Positions 10,735 through 18,873 of a DNA stretch of 64,000 nucleotides are shown one piece after another; position 1 is the stretch's first letter; each line of letters starts with the position of its first letter. Position numbers and translations under genes: made by a program. Location: the NCBI GenBank assembly GCA_964036045.1, contig OZ038378.1, forward strand, positions 43,029,228 to 43,093,227, read 5' to 3'. Origin of the DNA: Eutreptiella sp. 'Long Island Sound 2002' (lineage: Eukaryota > Euglenozoa > Euglenophyceae > Eutreptiales > Eutreptiaceae). The notes below the pieces were generated by a model, which was given only the letters and a program-made list of their open reading frames with translations, had not been told where the DNA came from and made no database searches.

Positions 10735-11771
10735 GGCACCAAGGCGGGCTTCGTTGGCGTCACTTAGGCCATGGAGGGTGCGGTCTCCATACTGCTCCGG
10801 TTTGTTTCCCTGTGCTTCCGCCCGGGCTCTTCCAGAGGAGGGTGCATTGGGGCGTCCTGGCGCTCCGGCAAGCGACTGGCGGGCCAGGCAGGCAGGCCCG
10901 GGGCTCCGCAACCCCTCGGTGGGGCGCCGTTAACGGCCTGCTGGTGTGCGTGCCGCGGCTTGCGGAGGTTACGGGGGAAGCAGGGGGATGACAGCCAGGG
11001 GGAGCGCGGCTGGTTGACACAGAGGGGTGCCTGCCGCGGCGCTCGGCCCCGGTAGTCGCGACGCTGCCGCGCTCCTCGCCGGCGGTCATCCCGAGAGGGA
11101 GTGGGGGGGGGGGGGGTGGGGTGGGGGGCTGTCCCCTGGCCTGGCAGAGGGGTTTGGGGCCGGTGTGGCGTGGTGGCGCTCGGCTCTGCGGTCCCTACCG
11201 CGGGGGTGCCCCCCGGCCGGTCGTCGGCATGCTGCGGGTTTGGGGGGGTGAGGAACGGGTCGTGCCAGGGAAATGCAGTCCCCCCGCCCCCCATTGGCCC
11301 CCCGTACCGGTTCTCCGCTGTGCCGGCTGTCTTGCGGCTGCGTGGGGTGCCGTCCCTGGTGCTGTGCCTGAGGGCCTAGGCCCGGGGCTAGTGATTCGCT
11401 GGTCAGGCGGGGCCCCGACCACAGTTGGGTTCCCCTGTGTGTGCGGGGCTGGCTATCGTCGCGGTTCATGGTCGCCCGGGCTGCGCAGCACGGGCGCGCT
11501 GGCCCGGGTCAGGGGTCACTTTGGGGGGGGGTGCGCTCCCCCGCGCTCCTGGACGTGCGAGTGGTAGGGGGGGGGTGCGCGGCAGGTTGGCCTTGCGTGT
11601 CCCATGCCGGGACGTGCCCGGCTGCCGGCTGCCGTGGGCCCCCCGGCTCGGGGCTGTCTGGCGTTCTCGGGCGCTGGCTGCGGTCGGGGGGGTTAGTGGC
11701 CGGCGGGTCAGTCTTCGTCGCCGTCTGCTCCCGTGTGCCGCGCGCCGCTGGCGCGTGCCGCGCCCGTCAGT
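10735..11771. other. GC-rich block with G-runs, no supported gene
   Basis: Strongly G-rich on the + strand, with homopolymer G tracts near 11103-11117 and 11523-11530. Many overlapping ORFs of Gly/Ala/Arg composition exist on both strands and none shows a domain. Confidence 0.4.
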
Positions 11772-11882
11772 ACCCCTCACTTGCGGGCCCGCGGTCGCTC
11801 TGGTGCATTACGGTCATGTTCAGTCAGGCTGTTGCTCCCCTGCATGCCCTGGCTTGCAGGCGGCCGGGGGGGGGGGGGGGGG
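11772..11882 (+). repeat. Duplicated unit, copy 1
   Basis: Runs from ACCCCTCACTTGCGGGCCCG to CTTGCAGGCGGCC and a G-run. It is nearly identical to 12224-12323, and a diverged third relative may lie at 12700-12795. Confidence 0.8.
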
Positions 11883-12096
11883 GTCCGAGGCACGCTACCG
11901 TCAGACACGCCTACCTCTCCCCTCTAGGCCGACCGCTACTAGGTGCCCAGGTCCGTCTGCCCCTGCCCCCCCCCACTCCAACGCCTCCCGGGACATCCGA
12001 AATTTTTTCCGCCCATCAAGCGACCTTCTGTCTCCCCCTCTCGACCCCTTCAGCCCTCTGCCCCTTCCTGAACCCCCCCCCTCCCCCACAGGGTAA
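11883..12096 (+). pseudogene. LINE C-terminal fragment with DIRNFF motif
   Basis: Proline-rich peptide (LPLPSRPT, then PAPPHSNASRDIRNFFRPSS) ending at a TAA at 12094. The C-terminal SRDIRNFF (11986-12009) matches TPDIRHFF at 63277-63300, which closes the LINE at the end of the window. Both lie in a proline-rich tail just before the stop. An AT-richer stretch (12097-12223) looks like the 3' UTR. Only about 70 codons of the element survive. It sits between the two copies of the duplicated unit. Confidence 0.5.
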
Positions 12097-12223
12097 ATCA
12101 GCGTTCATCTAACCTTACCATCAGAGCAACCGTGTACATATCTTAATATGTTGTTGTAAATACTTTCATTGGGGGACGTCAGCCCCAGAACAAGTTGATG
12201 CGGTTAAGAACATTCAGAAAAGT
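12097..12223 (+). other. AT-richer probable LINE 3' UTR
   Basis: A short drop in GC between two very GC-rich blocks, directly after the LINE stop codon. There is no poly-A tail. It ends where the second copy of the duplicated unit begins. Confidence 0.4.
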
Positions 12224-12323
12224 AACCCTCACTTGCGGGCCCGCGGTTGCTGTGGCGCATTACAGTCATGTTCAGTCGAGCTGTCGCTCCCCTGCATGCC
12301 CTGGCTTGCAGGCGGCCGGGGGG
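12224..12323 (+). repeat. Duplicated unit, copy 2
   Basis: Second copy of the 11772-11882 unit, 452 bp downstream in the same orientation, with a handful of substitutions. Confidence 0.8.
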
Positions 12324-13162
12324 CAGGGGGGAGGGGGGGGAGTGTGCCCCGGCTCCGGGGGTGGGTGCTCGCTCAGGAAGCACCCCGGGTAACTCGCCCC
12401 TGCGCCCCTCCCCTGTTCGCCATCCGGGGCTCGGCCCACTGGGTGCCGGGTAAACGCCCTGGCCTTCGCCCACGGTTGCCTCTGCCACCCGCGTCGCCGC
12501 TTTCGCGCAGTGTGGTTAACGGGGGGGGGGGGGGCGCGGTTTGGCATAACCTACGTCGCAACTTGCTCCAGCCGTCCTCGGCTGTCCTGGGAGCCTGGCT
12601 TTTGCGGGCGCTGGGGGCGGCGGCCCGGGTCAGTGGTCAGTAGGTCAGAAGGGGATTCCATTGCCGTACGCGCCCGCGCGTTGCGTGCCGCAGGCGTGCG
12701 CCTACCCGCGTGCCCGCGGCTGTTGTGGCCCCCCAGGATCAGGGGTCAGGCCTTGCTCCCTCATGTCCTGGCGCGCGGCCGGCTGGGGGGGGGGTGCCCA
12801 GGCTCAGGGGGCTATGGCCTGCAGGGGGGAGCAACCCGGGCCGTTGGTCTACATCCCCCCCCTTTCTGTGTTCGCCATCAGGGGTCCGGGGCTTGGCCTA
12901 CAGGGCGTCATGCCAGACCTTCGGCGGGTCGCCGCCAGCCCCCCCGGCCGCCGGCGCCATTGCCCGTGGGTTCCGCCGTTACCCGCGCCTCTGCTTGTGT
13001 GCGGGCTGGGGCTTCGGCAGTGGCTGGTTCCCCGGGCGGTAGCGCCAGTGGCTCAGGGTGGTGCGCAGGGCCCCGGGCAGCCAGACATTGGCCTTCGCGT
13101 CCCCGACTCGGAGCACCGCCCCCCCCTCCAGGAGAGCCGCCCACCCCGGCACCCGGTTGGGC
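12324..13162. other. GC-rich block, no supported gene
   Basis: Long ORFs on both strands are due to composition. A G-run lies at about 12521-12532. It ends at the 3' boundary of the antisense LINE copy. Confidence 0.4.
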
Positions 13163-13175
13163 CATCCCGCCCAAA

Positions 13176-13538
13176 TCACGGCCCGGAGGACCCTTTCGTG
13201 GTCCTCCCGGGCACCCAGCCCCCCGGGGGTACTTCCCTGTTCCCCCCGTCCCTCCGAAAGAGCACGGCATCAAAGTATCGGTTCCTCAATCCCCTGGTGG
13301 TCCCCAAGGTGGCCCAACTCAGCCACCCATACACCTCCATCACCAGGGGGAGGGTTTCGCCCCCCATGGGGTGGGGGACCGCGTTCCAGTCCCGGACCCA
13401 ATCGCTCCGGGCCTCGGCGGGGCGCAGGGCCCCCACTGCCCCCCCTGCCGGCTCTGCCCGCGGCTCCTGCGCCACGGGTGCGGCAGCCATCCGCACCGGT
13501 TCCGTGCTGGGCCCCCGCGCCGCGGGGGCGGCGGCCAT
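13176..13538 (-). pseudogene. Conserved coding-like segment at LINE 3' end, copy 1
   Basis: This frame reads SDWVRDWNAVPHPMGGETLP, then LVMEVYGWLSWATLGTTRGL. It is preserved in copy 2 (34393-34755) with mostly conservative changes, suggesting it once coded for protein. Trp-rich, otherwise unrecognised. It lies downstream of the MSDSD ORF in element orientation. Confidence 0.4.
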
Positions 13539-14381
13539 CCATGCTGGTTCCGCCGGCGGCTCCCGTACTGCGGGGGCGGGGTGGTGCGGGGCGTCACCGT
13601 GCAGGCGGGGGAGCGGTTGGCGCGGGAGCTGGAGGGGCTGGGGAGAAATCAGGGCCTCGAATCGGGGTCAATGTTGTACATGGGCAGGGGCTCGTGGTGG
13701 TGGGCGTGGTGCGCCGGCATCTGCTGGATGCCGGGGGGGATCCACCAAACCGCCTGGACCTCCGCTTGCGGGGCCTCCCCGTCCCCCTTCCCCCGCCCTT
13801 TGCCCTTCCCCACCCCTCCCGTCCCTTGGCCCTGTCCTCCCTGCACGCGGTTGCCCACGTCGCCCCCCCCCCTCCTTGCCTCTGCGTCCCTTCCCTGCCC
13901 CCCGGCCCCTGGCTCCTGTGTGCCCTCTCCCGCCTGCTCCCCTGCCCGTGTCTCTTGCCGTGTCCTGTGTCCCCCCAACCATCGGCCGTCCCCTTACCTT
14001 CCCCGTGCGTCTGCCCTACCCTGCCTCTGATTGTGCCTGTGCCCTTTCCTCGCCCCTGTCCCCCTCTGTCGCTGCGAGCGCCCTGGCCCTTGCCCTGTGT
14101 CTGGCCCCCCTCGCTGCTGCCCGCGCCTTTGCCCACCCCTGGTGCCTGCCCCCCTCCTCCGCCACTTGCCAGCCCCCCACAGTCGCCCTCCGTCCCTCGC
14201 CCTGCGCCTCCGTGCTTTGCATCCCTCCCCGCACGAGCGCCGTTCCCTCCTGCTTGGACCACGCAGTGTTGCAGCTGCGGCAGCGTGATGTCCATCAGCG
14301 TGCGTTTGGGCGTCGGGGAGCGGACGGGCTGTGGCTTCCCCTCAGAGATGGCGGCCTTGGTCAGCTATGGCTTTGGGGGGC

Positions 14382-14873
14382 TCATGTGGGTGTGTCTGGG
14401 CTTGGTGTGGGCGCAGTACTTGGCGCCCTCCCTGCCCTCCGCTGCGCCAGCCGCTGGGGGCCCTGGCGGCTGGCCCGGCGAGGCGCCCTGGGCCCGCGCA
14501 GGGCCGGTCCCTTGCGCCGGGGGCGTGCCGGGGGCCGCGGTGTGGCCGGCTGGAGCGGCAATGGGGCCCCATGCGGCCTGTCTGGCGGCCCGTCCGGGGC
14601 CCCTTTCGTTGGCGGGTCGGCAGGGGCAACGGCCTGTGTGGCAGGGACGGCCTCCACGGCTGGCACCAGTTCGGGGAACGGTGGTTCGGGGTTGCTGGGT
14701 GCTGCCCGGGGCTGCTCAGCTGGCGGCCCAACCGGGACCGCGGCTTCCGCCAGCTGCCGCTCCTCCCGCTCTGCGGCGGTTTCCCCCGCGCATCCTTGGG
14801 AGACGGGGGAGAGGGGGCGGGACCGGCGGTGGTGGCGGTTGTTCTGCTGGGTGGAGCCATCGGAGTCTGACAT
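14382..14873 (-). CDS. MSDSD ORF of LINE, Ala/Pro/Arg-rich, copy 1
   Basis: ATG at 14873, 163 codons to the stop at 14382. It starts MSDSDGSTQQNN, then a basic stretch and an Ala/Pro-rich body (VPAVEAVPATQAVAPADPPT, HKGPALRGPRAPRR-like arginine clusters), ending PSPDTPT. No domain is recognised. The acidic then basic low-complexity layout could suit nucleic-acid binding, but that is speculation. Copy 2 keeps both ends but has lost about 65 bases near the start, which breaks its frame. The ORF begins about 110 bases after the stop of the preceding ORF (RWMANSL). Confidence 0.45.
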   Translation of the reverse strand: MSDSDGSTQQNNRHHRRSRPLSPVSQGCAGETAAEREERQLAEAAVPVGPPAEQPRAAPSNPEPPFPELVPAVEAVPATQAVAPADPPTKGAPDGPPDRPHGAPLPLQPATPRPPARPRRKGPALRGPRAPRRASRQGPQRLAQRRAGRAPSTAPTPSPDTPT

Positions 14874-15191
14874 CGCAGCTATTCTGACAGGTGTGCGTGG
14901 CTGCAGGCAACCTGTGCTACTACTTCCCAGTGCATTGGTGGCGTGCCGCGGGCGGTGCTGTGTGGTGGCCACGGTTGGTCATAGGCTGTTGGCCATCCAC
15001 CGGCACTGGGGCAGGAGGCGGGCGAGCCACTCGGCCCACACGCTGCGCCACAGATTCCAGTCCGGGCCGGGGCTCAGGGCTCTGGGCCCTCGGGGGTCGT
15101 CGGGAATTGCCGGGGGGAGCCGCACAAGGTGGAGCCCCGTGACAGCGGTGACCTCCTGGGTCAGCAGGAAGGCGTGTACACTGTCCCGCGC

Positions 15192-16296
15192 GGTAGTGGG
15201 CCCTCGCCGCAAGCCCGAAAGAACGAGTGGTCGGGGTTGGGAGAGCGCCCGACCCCGGACGCCCCACACCCAGGCAAGAGGCGTCCCCCCCCGGGCACCC
15301 CCATGCCGCCCCCACAGCACTCAAGAGCGCGCGCTGTGGGGTTGGTGACGGGTCCCCACGCCCGCAGGCCCCCGCACCCACAGCCAGTGGGTAGTGGGCC
15401 CCGGCCGCACGCCTGATAGGACCAGAGGTTGGGGGTGGGAGAGCGCCCGTCCCCCGACGCCGCACACCCAGGCAGGAGGCGCCCCCCCCGGGCACCCTCA
15501 TGCCGCCCTCACAGCGCGCAAAGCCAGATCGCAAGAGCGCGCGCTGTGGAGTTGGTGACGGGGCCCCACGCCCGCACCCCCCGCACCCACAGCTAGTTGG
15601 TGGTGGGCCCCGGCCGCACGCCTGAACGGACGAGAGGTCGGGGGTGGGAGAGCGCCCGTCCTTGGACGCCCCACACCCGGGCAAGAGGCGCCCCCCCCGG
15701 GCGCCCTCGTGCCGTCCCCCACAGCGCGCAAAGCCAGCTCGCAAGAGCGCGCGCTGTGGGGTTGGTGACGGGTCCCCATGCACGCATCCCCCGGACCCAC
15801 AGCCAGTGGGTAGTGGGCGCCGGCCGCACGCCCGAAAGGACGAGTGGTTGGGGGTGGGAGAGCGCCCAACCCCGGACGCCTCACGGCCAGGCAAGGGGCG
15901 CCCCCCCGAGACACCCTCATGCCGCCCCCACAGCACGCATAAGCGCGCGCTGTGAGGTTGGTGACGGGTCCCCATGCACGCATCCCCCGCACCCACAGCC
16001 AGTGGGTAGTGGGCCCCGGCCGCACGCCCGAACAGACGAGAGGTCGGGGGTGGGAGAGCGCCCGTCCACGGACGCCCCACACCCAGGCAAGAGGCGCCCC
16101 CCCCGGGCACCCTCATGCCGCCCCCACAGCGCGCAAAGCCAGCTCGCAAAAGCGCGCGCTGTGGGGTTGGTGACGGGTCCCCACGCCCGCACCCCCCGCA
16201 CCCACAGCCACTGGGTAGTGGGCCCCGGCCGCACGGTCGAACGGACGAGAGGTCGGGGGTGGGAGAGCGCCCGTCCTCCGTTGCCCCACACCCAGG
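15192..16296. repeat. Satellite array, left arm (about 209-bp unit)
   Basis: The phase marker CAGCCAGTGGGTAGTGGGCC recurs near 15385, 15595, 15805, 16000 and 16209, giving 210, 210, 195 and 209 bp periods. Units contain GGTGACGGGTCCCCA and GCGCGCGCTGTGGGG. It starts at a junction with the LINE copy and stops at the 5' LTR of the Ty3 element. The array continues after that element. Confidence 0.95.
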
Positions 16297-18404
16297 TGAA
16301 GCCAGTTCGGACCCCCGTGGCCATCCTGGGGTCACTTGGGGTGTGTATCTATGTGCCGGCAAGCCGCCATTGGCTGATATCATACTCTCACGTCCACCTG
16401 AACTAACCCGATGTGATAGTGTGATATGTTTGGCCATTCCGGCTACGAGCGGCCATATTCAGAACCGAGGCGCCGCCAGCGGAGATTTACATATCGGAAT
16501 ATCAGGAATCAACAGGGTTTTATTATCATAATGTTTCCGTAATTTTTCAGCCTTTCGTTCTGATGGTCAATGTATCGGTGACTGTCAGTTGGCTCGCGAT
16601 TTTGCGTTAACCGATTGGTTAACTGTTATTTCCAGATATTTTGGCAGATACTCCGTTGAAGGGTCAGATTTCATCAGCGAAGGGTTCGTTGCTTCCGCAA
16701 TTTTCTAAATAAGCACTCGAAATTTTAATCTGAATTTTTCGCGATGTCGAAATCTGATTTTCGACTTCGACATCGCCGCACTTGATTTGGACTTCTTCGA
16801 GTGGTCATACTCCTTTCCCTATGCCCGAATCAGGTTTCCCTTACACTTGCCACCCATTTGACTTGGAGATATAAGGGAAACAAAAGCGAATCGTGGGACC
16901 ACTTTGAAGGGCCATATCTACGCGCGAGTGTGAGGAAAGAGAATAAGGTAGGTTGGGTTGCAAGCGCCTTAGTCTCAAGTTAATTTATGAGGCATCAAAC
17001 GCCTTTGGTGCGCACACATGCCCGGTGTAGCAAGGGAAAAGGGTCAAGAGGGTATAAAGTGATATATAACTCTTGGACCGTGCAACCGAATATTTTAATG
17101 CGACTTTCGAGTGTGCCGCATGAGTGTTGGGGTTGCATAGCAACTTTCCTTGGGTTCCTACGTATTTTTAACGTGAAGTTATGTCAATGGAGGGACATGG
17201 CATATCATGGTGGGAGCCATATTTTGAGGGTATGTGTTGTATGCATGGTATATGTTTGATATGCTCACGCCCATGTTATATATCTTCGTGTGGCCGGAGA
17301 GATGGGGAGCCATACGTGTCAAGGGCTTTGCCCATGTCCCAATTGTGGAATTCAAAGCGCTAGACTAAGTCTACCGCGTATGTATTGCTCATGGTATGTT
17401 TGACAAAGAGATCCATGGGTGCACTCCCATTTTCATGGGGCATGTAGATATTAGTGGCGAAGGTATCTCCATGCGCCCGATTGGGGATCCAAGTGGGGGA
17501 TTTGTTCGCAAATGGTTCCAATCATTTGTGTATTGAACCATGAGCGGATATCATGGGTGAGCATAGAGATATACTATCATGACAACTTTGTACTTGGTCA
17601 TATTTTCATGTTTTTGACCTCAATTTTTGCTCATTTTTGCATTTTGTGTACTTACCTGGTCGGCAATCAGCGAGAAGCCTTTGGAGAGTCGAACCATGGT
17701 CTGTTGTTCATATGTTGGCATATGCTTTGGAGTTGAACACCACCATATGCCGGATCGCGTACTCCATTTGGCTTGGCGCACGAAGGATTACAAGAATTGG
17801 TCTCAAGATCATGGGCTGACTTGGGCAGTGCGTGGCGCCCATATCTGAAGGGGTTTCGAGGGTAAAGTGGGGATGTACATGGGCATTGGCCTTTGGTCTC
17901 CATCCTCCATGAATGCTAGACTTCGATTCCATGCATGCTTTGAGCCTTCGGATAAGTGGTAACCTCAATTTTGAGCATATATTTAATATATGGCCAATAT
18001 GGTGTGAATTGGCAGTTTTTTGGGATGTTATGAGTTCAAACTCATGGGGCATATCTCCAAGCCCATTCGACACCAAGTCCAACCAAGGTTATGTCAGGGT
18101 AGGGCATGGTCCTGAGTGCCACTCTAAGCCATGACACGCCACCTCCCCAATGGGGCTAGGATATATAGGCTTGGGGGTGAACACATTTTTGGGGTTTATG
18201 TGATGACTTGTGACACATGGCTTTCAGCCATCTCATTTGACCTGGGTCAGCGCAATATGTTGGTGAGTCAAGGGAAGGTCTTGAGTCCAGGGAATGAGGG
18301 GTTTATGGCTGTGAATGTGTATGTTTACCTCTTTCCCCAACTATGCATTATTTGTGTTCATATGCCAATTTCAGGGCTTTCTTCCTTAGTGCAATTCTTG
18401 TACA
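16297..18404 (+). repeat. 5' LTR (portion shared with 3' LTR)
   Basis: Starts TGAAGCCAGTTCGG and matches 27137-29241 throughout. The shared part ends CTTGTACA, obeying the TG...CA rule. However, the PBS lies 250 bases further on at 18654, so the true LTR may extend to about 18653 with the 3' copy truncated. AT-rich and non-coding. Confidence 0.85.
18161..18168 (+). promoter_or_regulatory. TATA-box-like element of the LTR
   Basis: GATATATAGGCTTGGGG, conserved in the 3' LTR (28997-29004) and similar to 8881 in the possible LTR. The probable start of the transcribed R region lies shortly downstream. Confidence 0.45.
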
Positions 18405-18653
18405 TGCCCGCCACCGTGGGAATACCGGTGTGCTGAACGAAAGCCCGCAGCCTGATTTGGATTGTGAATTGGGTTATTGCTGTATTTGTGGGATCTGGTT
18501 GCCATTCAGGGTTGAAGGAGGATTTTACTTTCTATATTTTTGGATTTGGAACCTTGGATTTTGAGCAATGCAATCGTTGATCAGGAGCAAATCGGCAGGG
18601 GTTACAGGCGGAAGGGGCACAGCGGGGGCCGGTCCTGGTAGCGACCTTCTTTA

Positions 18654-18665
18654 TGGTAGCAGAGG
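18654..18665 (+). promoter_or_regulatory. tRNA-iMet primer-binding site
   Basis: TGGTAGCAGAGG, complementary to the acceptor stem plus ACCA of initiator-Met tRNA. Land-plant chromoviruses use TGGTATCAGAGC instead, so the host is probably not a land plant. It lies downstream of the ATG at 18568, which argues that gag starts later. Confidence 0.65.
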
Positions 18666-18873
18666 CTTACCTGCTGCCCCTACCTACCGCCGACCCGGGG
18701 ACTTGGGCCCTCATGAGCCCTGCCCAAGTACGCCCCGGGTGCGTATTGTGGACTCAGTGGAGACCACGCCGGAGATTGGAGCCATAGAAGAACCGAGACG
18801 TTCAAGAGTATGGCGAACTCCGGAAGTTGAAGCCCGAAGAGAAGAACGACATTCGGGAAGAGGAGGACGTGAC

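Larger units (their letters stand above)
13163..15191 (-). mobile_element. LINE 3' fragment, copy 1
   Basis: About 2 kb closely similar to 34373-36262 in the same orientation. On the minus strand it holds the end of an upstream ORF (HAFLLTQEVTAVTGLHLVRL ... CRWMANSL then stop), a new ORF starting MSDSDGST at 14873, and a downstream conserved coding-like piece. The low-coordinate boundary (TTGGGCCATCC) is the same as in copy 2, so it is the genuine 3' end. The high-coordinate boundary (15191) joins abruptly to satellite. Confidence 0.8.

Noticed and set aside
12661-15348. 895-codon + strand ORF and a 609-codon ORF overlapping it
   Set aside because: Antisense shadow of the minus-strand LINE; the + peptides are Gly/Pro/Ala-rich while the minus strand carries sequence conserved between both LINE copies.
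17512-18134. Short ORFs in the Ty3 LTRs
   Set aside because: Present in both LTR copies because the LTR is repeated; AT-rich and without protein character.
18568-18873. ATG at 18568 as gag start
   Set aside because: It lies upstream of the primer-binding site; the in-frame ATG at 18874 is more plausible.
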